Positions 8,851 through 17,299 are shown, numbered from the stretch's first letter. The stretch is 64,000 nucleotides of DNA from Cyanobacteria bacterium UBA4641 (GCA_002405805.1 DHMN01000040.1:14371-78370); one strand, 5' to 3'. Made by a program: numbers and translations. Notes: generated from the letters alone by a model not told the origin.

Positions 8851-9510
8851 ATGGCAATAAACAATATGAATGACGGAGTAGGAAAAAAGATTGTAGAAGC
8901 TTTAAAAATGCAGTCAGCAGAACATTCAGACGGTGAAGTTTTTGTTAATGAAGACCCTGAAATCACAGAAATTTCTGAACCGGTAGAAGATGTTGTTCAA
9001 ATTCCTGCAGTTGAAGAAACTCCGATTGCTCATGAAAATAATGTTTATACTCAGCCTGTTTCAGATTTGCAAATGAAAGTTCAATCACAATTGCAATTCC
9101 AAGCTGCAACTCAGCCACAATTCCAATCAAATATAGATAATGCTTTTAATCAAAGTTTGGCTCAAAATTTGGGCACTCAAGCTTTTGAACAAGTTCAGGA
9201 TGATTTTGATTACCCTGCAAATGTTGCCGTTTTAAAACAACTTATTGCAAAACTTCCGGCAGGTGTTTCAAAACAAACAGGTGCATTGATTATTAAGCAA
9301 ACAATGGAAGCTCTCGGCATTTCTATGGGCAGTGTTTTGCAAGAGGCAAAACAAGTACAGGAAACTCTTTTGAATAACGCAAAAGAATGTCAAAGCAGTG
9401 TGGTTGAATACCGCAAACAAATTGGTATTCTTGAGGCAAGAGCTCAACAATACCAAAAGCAATCTGCTGTTATGAATGACATTATCAACTTATTTATTCA
9501 AACTCGCTAA
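8851..9510 (+). CDS. Hypothetical protein with acidic N-terminus and C-terminal coiled coil
   Basis: 219 residues, unrecognised. Residues 1-65 are acidic with many Glu/Val/Pro. Residues 75-120 are Gln-rich. Residues 125-219 form a conserved-looking helical domain (LKQLIAKLPAGVSKQTGALI, then a long coiled coil with RKQIGILEARAQQYQ). No signal peptide or membrane helix is present, so it is probably cytoplasmic. The C-terminal coiled coil suggests a scaffold or cell-division/envelope-associated role, but nothing proves it. Its stop abuts the convergent 9511 gene with no gap and no terminator between them. Confidence 0.7.
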   Translation: MAINNMNDGVGKKIVEALKMQSAEHSDGEVFVNEDPEITEISEPVEDVVQIPAVEETPIAHENNVYTQPVSDLQMKVQSQLQFQAATQPQFQSNIDNAFNQSLAQNLGTQAFEQVQDDFDYPANVAVLKQLIAKLPAGVSKQTGALIIKQTMEALGISMGSVLQEAKQVQETLLNNAKECQSSVVEYRKQIGILEARAQQYQKQSAVMNDIINLFIQTR

Positions 9511-9843
9511 TTAAGAGATGTTATAAGAGAATGAAGATTTGATGTTAGCATCAATCATTGAGTTACAAGATTCGATTTCTTGTGCGTATTCTTTGATTTG
9601 AAGTTCAAGAGTTGATTTTTGTCTGTCTAATTTTTCTTCGAGTAACTTTAATTTGTATTGGCGCTGTTGAAGTTTCTTTGCAATCAAACTGTCAGCCTCG
9701 TAATCCGTACCAATCTGAATAAGATTGTTTGCAGAGTTTTGAGCTGTCATTTTAGCTTGGGTTATTAATTGCAGTTTCCACTCAGCAGTTGACTTCTGCA
9801 TCATTAAATATCGTTTTCTGATTATTGCGATAAATAAACCCAT
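9511..9843 (-). CDS. Small coiled-coil protein, unknown function
   Basis: 110 residues. A short hydrophobic start (MGLFIAIIRKRYLMM) is followed by an almost wholly helical Lys/Gln/Glu-rich sequence with a coiled-coil region (about 55-95: KLQQRQYKLKLLEEKLDRQ). A pair of nearby residues at the end (CNSMID) follows. It lies 14 bp after the 9858 gene on the same strand, so the two are likely cotranscribed. Size, charge and helix content would fit an export chaperone or assembly factor for the larger proteins upstream (10.3-12.2 kb), but this is only a contextual guess. Confidence 0.65.
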   Translation of the reverse strand: MGLFIAIIRKRYLMMQKSTAEWKLQLITQAKMTAQNSANNLIQIGTDYEADSLIAKKLQQRQYKLKLLEEKLDRQKSTLELQIKEYAQEIESCNSMIDANIKSSFSYNIS

Positions 9844-9857
9844 TTTACTTTCCGCCT

Positions 9858-10130
9858 TTACCTTTTTTGGTCTAAGTGAGACCCTTTCAAGAAGTTATGT
9901 TGGCTGTTTTCGGCTATCAACTGTTCCATCTTGTTAAGCTGGTGTCGGTGATAATTTAGCCTATACTGTGCCATTTTTAATTTCTTTTTAACTGTCAAAA
10001 AATCTTTGATTCCTTCAACTATTTGGTTCATAATAGACTGTATCGGATTCTTTCTGATGAAATAGTTTTTGGTATAGATTAAGAAATCTGCGATTCTTTT
10101 AAGGTATAGCTCCAGAGTTTCTCGAAACAT
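9858..10130 (-). CDS. Small basic helical protein, unknown function
   Basis: 90 residues, basic and predicted helical throughout (FRETLELYLKRIADFLIYTK, later KKKLKMAQYRLNYHRHQLNK). No signal peptide or recognisable domain. GGAG precedes the ATG at good spacing. A terminator-like hairpin at 10291-10316 separates it from the 10327 gene, so it probably has its own promoter in the AT-rich 10131-10290 gap, where I see no convincing box. It is cotranscribed with the 9511 coiled-coil gene. Confidence 0.6.
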   Translation of the reverse strand: MFRETLELYLKRIADFLIYTKNYFIRKNPIQSIMNQIVEGIKDFLTVKKKLKMAQYRLNYHRHQLNKMEQLIAENSQHNFLKGSHLDQKR

Positions 10131-10290
10131 TTTGCTCCTTACACTTTGAACCTACATATATTTAAAAACATTACATTACAAAATATTGATAAATTTTTAA
10201 ACATGACGTAATATTTCTTAATATTTGGTTCGGTCATAGTTGTACATAATAATATACGACAAAATTTTTTATATCTTTAATTAATAAATG

Positions 10291-10316
10291 AAGGATAGAC
10301 CATTTAGTCTATCCTT
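10291..10316 (-). terminator. Hairpin terminator after the 10327 gene
   Basis: A 10-bp perfect stem AAGGATAGAC/GTCTATCCTT encloses a 6-base loop, about 11 bases beyond the stop of the 10327 gene. The T-tract after it on the minus strand is weak, so it may also act as an RNA-stabilising hairpin. Confidence 0.6.
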
Positions 10317-10326
10317 ATTATGTTTT

Positions 10327-11145
10327 CTATAAGTTTTGAATAGCTTTACTGTCGCTATCGATACCTTCTTTGAGCATTTTCTTTGCGACATCTCCTTGGG
10401 TATCAAGCATTTTGCAAACCGTTTCAATGTTACGAACTTTAGTCGAAAGAATCGTATCTGCGTTTGCTGTGATATTTCCTGTTACGTTTTGATAAGCTGC
10501 CAATGCTGCAGATGAAGTACCTTGCATCAAGTTACCAAGAACGGTTGTACCTGCTCCATATACACCCAAATAAGGTGATACGGCGGTTAAGATACCGCCA
10601 AAACCTGAAATACAACTTGCAAAAGGCATAACGATGTTTGATGCGATTTTACCTAAACCTGAACCGCTGCCGATACCGTAAGCTGCTGCACTTGTGATAT
10701 CTGCAAGACCGCTTACGCTTGATGCGTATCCGGTTGCTGTTCCTGATGTTGAAGTTCCCCAACCATTAAGTATTGAGGATGCCCCGCCAGTTGTTAATCC
10801 GTAAATTGAGTTAATTGAGGCAGCTCCACTTGGAAATCCTGAATAATTGTATAAAGAATCTGTTCCGTAAGCTGTTCCGTTATTTGCTTTTGAATAGTAT
10901 GAAGTACCTGCAATATTCATTGTTTCAGAACTTCCGAATACTGTAGCAAAAGATGATGGCGCAAGTAAACTTGCCAAATTGTAAAGTAAACCGCCTGCTG
11001 ATTCAAAACCTGTACCTGTTCCGCTACCTGAAACAGTCAAGTCTCTTAATCTGTCGTAGGTTTCCCACATTTGAGCTTTGGCTGCACCGCTTGCATCGCC
11101 GAATCTGTTTGCTATTACCAAGTTACTATCATTTTTATAAGACAT
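10327..11145 (-). CDS. Gly/Ser/Ala-rich low-charge protein, unknown function
   Basis: 272 residues. After a polar helical start (residues 1-35) it is dominated by Gly, Ser, Thr, Ala and Tyr (for example SGSGTGTGFESAGGLLYNLA and YGIGSGSGLGKI), with moderate hydrophobicity and few charges. A charged helical tail carries KVRNIETVCKMLDTQ and KKMLKEGIDSDSK. There is no Sec signal peptide. Composition resembles secreted or surface-assembling proteins. It lies 27 bp after the 11173 gene with GAGGT before the ATG, so the two form an operon. No family recognised. Confidence 0.65.
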   Translation of the reverse strand: MSYKNDSNLVIANRFGDASGAAKAQMWETYDRLRDLTVSGSGTGTGFESAGGLLYNLASLLAPSSFATVFGSSETMNIAGTSYYSKANNGTAYGTDSLYNYSGFPSGAASINSIYGLTTGGASSILNGWGTSTSGTATGYASSVSGLADITSAAAYGIGSGSGLGKIASNIVMPFASCISGFGGILTAVSPYLGVYGAGTTVLGNLMQGTSSAALAAYQNVTGNITANADTILSTKVRNIETVCKMLDTQGDVAKKMLKEGIDSDSKAIQNL

Positions 11146-11172
11146 TTTAACCTCGTTATCAGTTTTATTTTA

Positions 11173-12231
11173 CTAGCTTTCAAATGTTTTGAATGTACTT
11201 TCAATGTTTTTAGAAATGATTTTGTGAACCGCATCCATTTCTGTTTGAAGTGCATTTTGTTCTGTATCAAGCGCCTTTAATCTCAATTCCAATGTTCTGT
11301 CTTCTGTTTGGATTTGTTCTGTTTTTGCGTTGATATCTTGAACTTTCTTTTCATAAACTTGTTGTTCGTAATTATATTGGTTCATTGCATCGTTATATGC
11401 GTTGTCATCGGTTACGCTTGTAGCTTTCAAATCATGAACTACACTTGAGCCTTCAAATTGAACAGACGTAGCTCTTCCGCTTGCATCATAATCTACGATT
11501 GCATATTTTGAAACTTCTTTATTTGTTGTTTGATAATCTGCGTAATATGAATGTAGTGCAGCAGTTTTATCTTGTAAACAAGCATCTAAAGAGTCAGTTG
11601 TTGAGGCTGTTTTTGATGCAAAATTTACTTTTCCGCTTGAATCTGTCCAAAAATAAATATTATCAAGAGCTGATGTCGTTCCATCATTTTTGAAACTGTT
11701 CCAATCTTTAGCTAATTGAGTGTCCGGCCAATCGTTTGCGATTTGGTCTAATTGTGCACTATAAGTACCCCAAGCCGCAGTTGAACTTGTATCTGTTCTA
11801 TCAACAGTGTTCAAGCAAGAAACTTTTTTTGTACCAATCATATAGTAGCCTTCTGTTTCGCCTTCGCTTGGTTGAATGTATTGAACTTGCGGATTTGAAT
11901 TTGTGTTACGGATACCTGTGTATTCTGAAACTTTTGAATAATAAGTTACATAAGAATTGTAGTGAATGCCGTCGCTGTCTGTGTAATCTGCATCTTGAAT
12001 ATTTGAGATTGTTTGAGATACATCACCGCTATCAAAAGTGTACTGAGTAGTTGTGTAATCTGTTGTACTTGGAGCTGTAGGAACTTCCATGCTGTACAAT
12101 TGGTTCCACAATTCAGAGCTTTGATTAGAAAGAGCCATTCTGGCTTGGTTTATCTGTTGTCCTTCATATTCAACGTTTGTTTTTCTTGCGGCCAGTGAAA
12201 TCCACCTTGCCTGAGATGCTGCCATGCCCAT
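11173..12231 (-). CDS. Surface/secreted-type protein with MGMAASQAR helical N-terminus
   Basis: 352 residues. The first 50 residues form an amphipathic helix, starting MGMAASQARWISLAARK and continuing QQINQARMALSNQ. It has no Sec signal and looks like the N-terminal helices of proteins exported by flagellar-type systems. The centre (55-270) is rich in Thr, Ser, Asp and Tyr and probably beta-structured. The C-terminus (about 280-352) is a long coiled coil (YEQQVYEKKVQDINAK). Helices at both ends around a variable centre mimic axial flagellar proteins. This is an inference; no family is assigned. AAGGAG precedes the ATG. Confidence 0.65.
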   Translation of the reverse strand: MGMAASQARWISLAARKTNVEYEGQQINQARMALSNQSSELWNQLYSMEVPTAPSTTDYTTTQYTFDSGDVSQTISNIQDADYTDSDGIHYNSYVTYYSKVSEYTGIRNTNSNPQVQYIQPSEGETEGYYMIGTKKVSCLNTVDRTDTSSTAAWGTYSAQLDQIANDWPDTQLAKDWNSFKNDGTTSALDNIYFWTDSSGKVNFASKTASTTDSLDACLQDKTAALHSYYADYQTTNKEVSKYAIVDYDASGRATSVQFEGSSVVHDLKATSVTDDNAYNDAMNQYNYEQQVYEKKVQDINAKTEQIQTEDRTLELRLKALDTEQNALQTEMDAVHKIISKNIESTFKTFES

Positions 12232-12359
12232 ATATACAATCTCCTTCTAGTATGTGTGTTCTACCTTTTATTCTCGTTATAATGATTTTTTACAAATAGT
12301 CAATATAATCTGTTAAAATTATACAATATTTATTAAGTTTTATGTATCTGCTTTTATAA

Positions 12360-12415
12360 AAAATCAACCATGTAGTGTATTTTGGATGTATCTTTGGCTA
12401 TCAAAAGTTGATTTT
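12360..12415. other. Inverted repeat in the 12.2-12.5 kb divergent gap
   Basis: AAAATCAAC (12360-12368) and GTTGATTTT (12407-12415) form a 9-bp perfect inverted repeat around a 38-base centre. It lies upstream of the MCE gene and of the divergent 11173-12231 gene. A TATAAT box sits at 12452-12457, 24 bases before the MCE start codon. It could be a regulatory site or chance in AT-rich DNA. Confidence 0.3.
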
Positions 12416-12480
12416 CTTTACAGATTTTTTATTTTTCTGTTAATATACTTATATAATTTGTATTTAAAGAAAGGTATACA

Positions 12481-13848
12481 ATGAAATTTTCTTCATCGTT
12501 TAAAGTAGGAATATTGACGTTAGCGGCTTTAATTCTCTTGGTTGGTGCTGTGCTAAAGGTTAAAGGCAGAGCTTTTTCATCTGCAAAGAGAATTGAAATT
12601 CAATTTAAAGATGTTAATGGTTTGCGCCCTGGTGCTGGTGTTCAAATCATGGGTTTAAAAGTCGGTCAAGTCGAAGAAATTACTCCTGTTGTAAAAGGTG
12701 AAGACAGTTTTGTAAACGTGAAATTTGTAATCACAGACCCAACAGTACAAATTCCTCGAGCATCATCTTTTTCAATCCAACAGTCTGGTTTGATTGGTGA
12801 ATTGTTCTTGGAAATCACTCCCCCTAAAACTTTAACAATATATATTCCAATGAAAGATAGTCATTTGTTATACAAAAATGACCCTGTTCAGATGAAGTTG
12901 AGTGAAAAATATTATGACGTAGGTTTGATTAAATCTGTTGAAGTTGTTTCAAGAGATTCTCTACCTTACAATTATAAGGATAATATTAAAACAAAAAGTG
13001 CTTATAAGGTTGAATATTTTATCAATCTCCCTGGGTTGGTGTTGCCTGAATTTATGAAAGGTTCTGCAATTGTTGAAGGTTCTGCTCACAAGTTGAGACT
13101 CGTTCCGCTTGATGAAATGCCGCTTGCTTACCCTCGTCAAAATTCACCATACACTATTATTGAGCCGATGAGATTATCTGACTTTATGGATTGGCAGTAT
13201 AAAGCAGCTGAAACTTTGACCGAAACTAACAGAAAAGTAAATCAAATTTTGTCTGATGAAACTATCGCAGATTTGAAAAAGACAATTGCAAACTTAGATG
13301 CACTTACTGCTAAATCTAATGTAACTTTAGGCAAGGTTGACCAGTTGTTGGATTCTTCTCGCGGTGATATAGAACAATTGCTTGCTATGACTCAACAAGC
13401 AACCGATGATTTTTCTAAATTGTCTGCTAACGTTAATAATATTATCGGAGACCAACAATTTAAGAAAACTGTTATGTCTACAGCTGATTCGGTTGACAAG
13501 TTAGCTAAAAACTTGAATAAAGTCATGAACGCAGCCGATGCTGAGGCTACAGGTAAAAACTTGAAAATCATTGCAGAAAACTTGTCTCAAATCAGTGAGA
13601 GCGTAAACTCTATGACAAAAGATGATAAGTTGAAAAATCAATTAACAACGGCTATAACAAATGTAAATAATGCTATGTCAGAGGCTGCAACTGCATTAGA
13701 TACGGTGAACAAAGTTAATCCGTCTAATCCAAATCAAGCATCTGATTTGCAACAAATCGTCAGTGATACTGTTGTAACAACAAATAATTTGAAAAAATTC
13801 TCAGAAAAATTGAATAAACGTTTCTTGTTATTCAGATTGATGTTCTAA
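12481..13848 (+). CDS. MCE/MlaD-family lipid-transport protein
   Basis: 455 residues. MCE proteins are membrane-anchored periplasmic rings or tubes that carry phospholipid between inner and outer membranes. One N-terminal membrane helix (about 8-25) is followed by the MCE domain (about 36-115) with IQFKDVNGLRPGAGVQIMGL and KVGQVEEI. The C-terminal 200 residues are a long helical region, compatible with the hydrophobic tube helices of MlaD/PqiB/YebT relatives. lpxK follows 20 bp later, linking it to outer-membrane lipid work. The MlaE/MlaF partners are not in the window. Confidence 0.85.
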   Translation: MKFSSSFKVGILTLAALILLVGAVLKVKGRAFSSAKRIEIQFKDVNGLRPGAGVQIMGLKVGQVEEITPVVKGEDSFVNVKFVITDPTVQIPRASSFSIQQSGLIGELFLEITPPKTLTIYIPMKDSHLLYKNDPVQMKLSEKYYDVGLIKSVEVVSRDSLPYNYKDNIKTKSAYKVEYFINLPGLVLPEFMKGSAIVEGSAHKLRLVPLDEMPLAYPRQNSPYTIIEPMRLSDFMDWQYKAAETLTETNRKVNQILSDETIADLKKTIANLDALTAKSNVTLGKVDQLLDSSRGDIEQLLAMTQQATDDFSKLSANVNNIIGDQQFKKTVMSTADSVDKLAKNLNKVMNAADAEATGKNLKIIAENLSQISESVNSMTKDDKLKNQLTTAITNVNNAMSEAATALDTVNKVNPSNPNQASDLQQIVSDTVVTTNNLKKFSEKLNKRFLLFRLMF

Positions 13849-13868
13849 GAGTTTAGAGAAGTTGTAAA

Positions 13869-14891
13869 ATGCAAAATATAAAAACAAAAATTACACAAAT
13901 GCACTATCAAAGGGATTCTAAAGGAGTCCTTTTTGATATTTTGAAATTCTGTTCATATTTTTACGGTTTTGGCAGTCGTATGAAAAATTTCTTGTATGAT
14001 AATAAGATTCTAAAACCTAAGAAAGTGAATGCCTATGTGATATCAGTCGGCAATATGACAACTGGTGGAGTGGGCAAAACTCCTGTAGTATCTGAAATCG
14101 CAAAATATTTGGTGAACATTGGGCAACGTGTTGCAATTGTTTCGCGCGGATATGGCGGAAAACTTGATAACAGCAAAATTAATATGATATCAGATGGGAC
14201 ATCTATTTATTTTGATGCGGTACAAGCAGGGGATGAACCTTATTGGCTAGCTGAAAATACCCAAGGAGCTTATGTTTTCACTTGTAGAAACAGATATCTT
14301 GCAGCAAAAATGGCAGTTGAAAAATTCGGAATTCAGGTAATCATCCTTGATGACGGTTTTCAACACAGAAAATTACACAGAGATTTGGATATTGTTTTGA
14401 TGGACAGTGTTAAGGGTTTTGGTAACGAGCATTTGCTCCCTGCAGGTCCATTGAGAGAAGGTCCTGAGGCGCTGGAACGAATTGATAAATTTGTTGTTGT
14501 TAGCAAAAGTGTAAAACATGACACGGCTGAGCGTGTTGCAAAAATTATGCAAAAACGCTTGAATATTCCAACCTCTGTGTGCTACACAGAACCTGATTAT
14601 GTTTATAATATAAAAACCGGACAAAGATTGATGGAAGGCTTGGCTGTCACTGCAATGTGCGCGATTGGTCAACCTCAACAATTCTATGATTTTTTGTCTG
14701 ATTATCAGGTTGTAAAAACAGTTACATTTGACGACCATCACCAGTATGCCCCGATTGATATTGTCGATATTTCAGGAAGTATTATCACAACTGAAAAAGA
14801 TGCAGTGAAACTTGCGCGCTTTGACCGCGATAATATCTACGCCCTGAAATTAAAGACTGTTATTGATGTGGAAAATTTGTTGAAAAAGTAG
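13869..14891 (+). CDS. lpxK: Tetraacyldisaccharide 4'-kinase
   Basis: 340 residues. LpxK phosphorylates the 4' position of the lipid A disaccharide at the inner membrane. The P-loop reads GNMTTGGVGKTP (about residues 60-71). The downstream motifs VSRGYGGK and LDDGFQHRKLHRDLDIVLMD are diagnostic. A hydrophobic membrane-association stretch is present near the N-terminus. It is the second gene after the MCE gene (20 bp gap) and its stop lies 3 bp from the convergent prepilin gene. Its presence implies a 4'-phosphorylated lipid A, unlike photosynthetic cyanobacteria as usually described. Confidence 0.92.
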   Translation: MQNIKTKITQMHYQRDSKGVLFDILKFCSYFYGFGSRMKNFLYDNKILKPKKVNAYVISVGNMTTGGVGKTPVVSEIAKYLVNIGQRVAIVSRGYGGKLDNSKINMISDGTSIYFDAVQAGDEPYWLAENTQGAYVFTCRNRYLAAKMAVEKFGIQVIILDDGFQHRKLHRDLDIVLMDSVKGFGNEHLLPAGPLREGPEALERIDKFVVVSKSVKHDTAERVAKIMQKRLNIPTSVCYTEPDYVYNIKTGQRLMEGLAVTAMCAIGQPQQFYDFLSDYQVVKTVTFDDHHQYAPIDIVDISGSIITTEKDAVKLARFDRDNIYALKLKTVIDVENLLKK

Positions 14892-14894
14892 AGA

Positions 14895-15647
14895 CTATTT
14901 TGTCGAATTGAAGACATACATAGCGGCTCTACTTTTTGGTTGAGCGATTCCATCATAAATTAGTATTGGGTAAATATCAGTAATATCCTTTTTGTCTACA
15001 ATGCAATCTCCTGAATCTGTGACGTTATGATATTGATTTTCTCCCTTGGTGCACTCAACTTCTTTATTCGGACCGGATGTGCCGTTTACATCTATCATTG
15101 CATAACAACCGTTCCCCATACCTGCGCCCTCTTCTCCTGCTCCGATTATACCTGCAGCAGAACCTATTGCTCTTGTGCAAGTCCTGAAATTTGAAGTTGA
15201 AATGCTTAAATATGCTGAAAATACTATAAGACTTCCGTCTTGTAATTGATATACCGGATTTCTATTTTGATAATTTTTGAAACTGTCTGCATTTTCAAAG
15301 TGATATGATTTAGGGTTATAGTTATTTAATTTATCTATACCTGAATAATATGTTACACCTTGCAATGTTCCGTTCAATAAAGAACAAATAGAATGTTGAG
15401 TTTCAGGGTCGTTAAGCGAGTTATCTGCATTGCATTTAGTGTCTATTCCTGCAAAATCAAAACCGTATTGCTCTTGTGACATCCTTGCAGCATTACTTAG
15501 TGTTGATATAACTTTTTTGAATTTGGCTCTATATTGCGCACCTTTAATATTCGCAAATAATGTAGGTATTGTCATAGCTGCCACTACGCCAATTATTCCC
15601 AGTGTAATCAATACTTCCGCCAATGTAAAAGCTCTACGATTTTTCAT
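14895..15647 (-). CDS. Type IV pilin-like prepilin with short leader
   Basis: 250 residues. The N-terminus MKNRRA|FTLAEVLITLG is a class III signal: short basic leader, then Phe and Glu5 of the mature protein, then a hydrophobic helix (IIGVVAAMTIPTLF). The prepilin peptidase would cut before Phe; the usual Gly at -1 is replaced by Ala. The soluble domain has several Cys (for example about residues 67 and 82) that could form disulfides. It is likely a minor pilin or pseudopilin of a type IV pilus or secretion system. The divergent XRE gene at 15804 is a probable regulator. Confidence 0.8.
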   Translation of the reverse strand: MKNRRAFTLAEVLITLGIIGVVAAMTIPTLFANIKGAQYRAKFKKVISTLSNAARMSQEQYGFDFAGIDTKCNADNSLNDPETQHSICSLLNGTLQGVTYYSGIDKLNNYNPKSYHFENADSFKNYQNRNPVYQLQDGSLIVFSAYLSISTSNFRTCTRAIGSAAGIIGAGEEGAGMGNGCYAMIDVNGTSGPNKEVECTKGENQYHNVTDSGDCIVDKKDITDIYPILIYDGIAQPKSRAAMYVFNSTK

Positions 15648-15659
15648 TTTTATTACCCT

Positions 15660-15678
15660 TTCTATATAAAATGCGAAT
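15660..15678 (-). promoter_or_regulatory. Operator-like 19-bp direct repeat, copy 1
   Basis: TTCTATATAAAATGCGAAT (plus-strand reading) repeats at 15712-15730 with 16 of 19 bases identical. The two copies start 52 bp apart, about five helical turns. This copy lies in the predicted 5' leader of the prepilin gene. Confidence 0.45.
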
Positions 15679-15710
15679 ATATTTTATTTATTCTTATATA
15701 ATCTTGATTA

Positions 15711-15739
15711 ATTCTATATCATGTGCGAATTATTGTCAA
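15711..15739 (-). promoter_or_regulatory. Prepilin promoter overlapping operator copy 2
   Basis: On the minus strand TTGACA (15739-15734) and TAGAAT (15716-15711) are 17 bases apart, close to the sigma70 consensus, and point at the prepilin start at 15647. The second 19-bp repeat (TTCTATATCATGTGCGAAT, 15712-15730) covers the -10 box and spacer. A bound repressor would block transcription. Confidence 0.55.
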
Positions 15740-15803
15740 ATATTCTTATTTTATAAAGTATCAAAATGTAAATAGATAATTTATGATTTATGCAAGGTGA
15801 AAT

Positions 15804-16121
15804 ATGGATATAAAGGTTTTATTAGGCAAGAGGATTAGAGAATATCGGCAAAAGTATGGAATGACTCAATTTCAGTTAGCGGAAAAGCTCGGAATTGACG
15901 ATAAACATTTGAGTCGTATTGAACTTGGCAAAAATATGCCTCAAGCTGTTGTTATTTCTAAACTCGCAGAAGTTTTTAATATAGAACCGAAAAGTCTTTT
16001 CGAGTTTTCTCACCTTGGTGCAATTGACGATGTTAAAAAAGATTTGAATAAAATATTAGAAACTTTGTCGGATGAACAAGTGATTTTGACTTACAAATAT
16101 GTCAAAACTTTTGTTATTTAG
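15804..16121 (+). CDS. XRE-family HTH transcriptional regulator
   Basis: 105 residues. The N-terminal Cro/CI-type helix-turn-helix (about 8-62) is clear: IREYRQKYGMTQFQLAEKLG, then DKHLSRIELGKNMP. The C-terminal 40 residues are helical and may dimerise. It is transcribed away from the prepilin gene, with a 156-bp gap that holds a promoter and two 19-bp direct repeats. It is thus a likely regulator of that gene and of itself. It lies 21 bp upstream of nth on the same strand, so the two may be cotranscribed. Confidence 0.85.
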   Translation: MDIKVLLGKRIREYRQKYGMTQFQLAEKLGIDDKHLSRIELGKNMPQAVVISKLAEVFNIEPKSLFEFSHLGAIDDVKKDLNKILETLSDEQVILTYKYVKTFVI

Positions 16122-16142
16122 TGTTTTGTATATAATAAAATT

Positions 16143-16766
16143 ATGATTGATGAAATAGTAAAAGGTCTTGAAGATGCGAAACAACCGCAGAGTGATTTTG
16201 TAAAACTTATGGATAATTTCAAAAATCCTTATCTTGTTTTGATTGCGTGTATTTTGAGTTTGAGAACGAATGATAAAACAACTTATCCTGCAACATTGAG
16301 GATGTTAAAACTTGCCGATACTCCTGAAAAGATGATGAAAGTCAAAGTTGAGGATTTAGAAAAAGCTATTTATCCGGTCGGTTTTTACAAAAATAAAGCA
16401 GGACAAATTATTGAATTATCTAAAATTATTGTTGAAAAATATAATGGCAAAGTTCCTGATAGTATTGATGAGATGTGCAAGTTCCGCGGAGTTGGGCGAA
16501 AAACAGCCAACCTTGTCATGTCTTTAGGTTTTAACGAGCCTGCAATTTGCGTTGATGTTCATGTTCATCGGATTTTTAACCGTCTTGGGTATATCAAGAC
16601 CAAAAATCCTGAAGAAACTGAGTTTGCATTGCGCGAAAAACTTCCTAAAAAATACTGGATTCCGATAAATACCCTGCTTGTTACTCATGGGCAAAATGTT
16701 TGCAAGCCGATAAAACCTCAGTGTGATATTTGTCCGATTTCAAAATATTGTGCTAAAATAATTTAA
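16143..16766 (+). CDS. nth: Endonuclease III
   Basis: 207 residues, normal length. Nth is a base-excision-repair glycosylase/AP lyase for oxidised pyrimidines. The helix-hairpin-helix with catalytic Lys is FRGVGRKTANLVMSLGF, and the catalytic Asp is in ICVDVHVHRIFNRL. The C-terminal 4Fe-4S cluster has the family spacing C-x6-C-x2-C-x5-C (CKPIKPQCDICPISKYC). It follows the XRE regulator closely, but there is no reason to expect a functional tie. Confidence 0.95.
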   Translation: MIDEIVKGLEDAKQPQSDFVKLMDNFKNPYLVLIACILSLRTNDKTTYPATLRMLKLADTPEKMMKVKVEDLEKAIYPVGFYKNKAGQIIELSKIIVEKYNGKVPDSIDEMCKFRGVGRKTANLVMSLGFNEPAICVDVHVHRIFNRLGYIKTKNPEETEFALREKLPKKYWIPINTLLVTHGQNVCKPIKPQCDICPISKYCAKII

Positions 16767-16832
16767 TAGTATAATACTGTCAAAAAATATTTTTACGTGT
16801 TTTATTATGTTTTGTAATCGGAGGTTTAAATT

Positions 16833-17249
16833 ATGAAAGTTTCACCTATCACAGTCGGACAATATTATACAAATAGCGCAATAGATAATGCGTTGGAAAC
16901 AGTTAATCAAGCTAAAGGAATTTTTGTTCCTTATGCTAAAAAATATGGTGTAACTGTTGATGTGGATAAAGCCGCAAAGATGGTATCACCTGATTTGTTG
17001 ACTCCATCTATGCAGAAATTGGTTGATAATAATATTGTTGTATCAGTAAGAGACAAAAAGACCGGAAAAACAGGACTATCACTTGTTGGTGCTACAAAAG
17101 ACAGTTTTATGCACTCAGAAGACAAGTTGGTCAATGTTTTGGATAAAAATGGCATAAAAGTTGTTACAACGAAGTTTAATCATGAAGATAATTTGTTAAG
17201 AACAATTTGCCGTGCTGTTGAAGGTTTGACTAAGTTTGTAAAAGGGTAG
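16833..17249 (+). CDS. Hypothetical 138-residue protein
   Basis: Unrecognised. GGAGG precedes the ATG. The protein is soluble, without signal peptide or membrane helix. Residues 1-45 look helical. Residues 60-105 look like a small beta domain (NNIVVSVRDKKTGKTGLSLV). The C-terminus is helical (RTICRAVEGLTKFVKG). Its start, MKVSPITVGQYYTN, resembles other short N-termini of lineage-type hypothetical proteins here. Downstream DNA holds a REP-like hairpin and a second hairpin repeat. Confidence 0.65.
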   Translation: MKVSPITVGQYYTNSAIDNALETVNQAKGIFVPYAKKYGVTVDVDKAAKMVSPDLLTPSMQKLVDNNIVVSVRDKKTGKTGLSLVGATKDSFMHSEDKLVNVLDKNGIKVVTTKFNHEDNLLRTICRAVEGLTKFVKG

Positions 17250-17272
17250 GCATAGGCTTTAGTGCTCAATTT

Positions 17273-17299
17273 GAGACCATGAAACGAGTTCAGGGTGAC
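17273..17299 (+). repeat. REP-like palindrome (imperfect copy)
   Basis: Carries the family pattern GAGA, arm, AACGAG-type centre, arm, TGAC. Here the arms are ACCATGAA and TTCAGGGT, so the stem is partly mismatched compared with other copies. It lies between the 16833 gene and the Skp-like gene. Confidence 0.7.
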
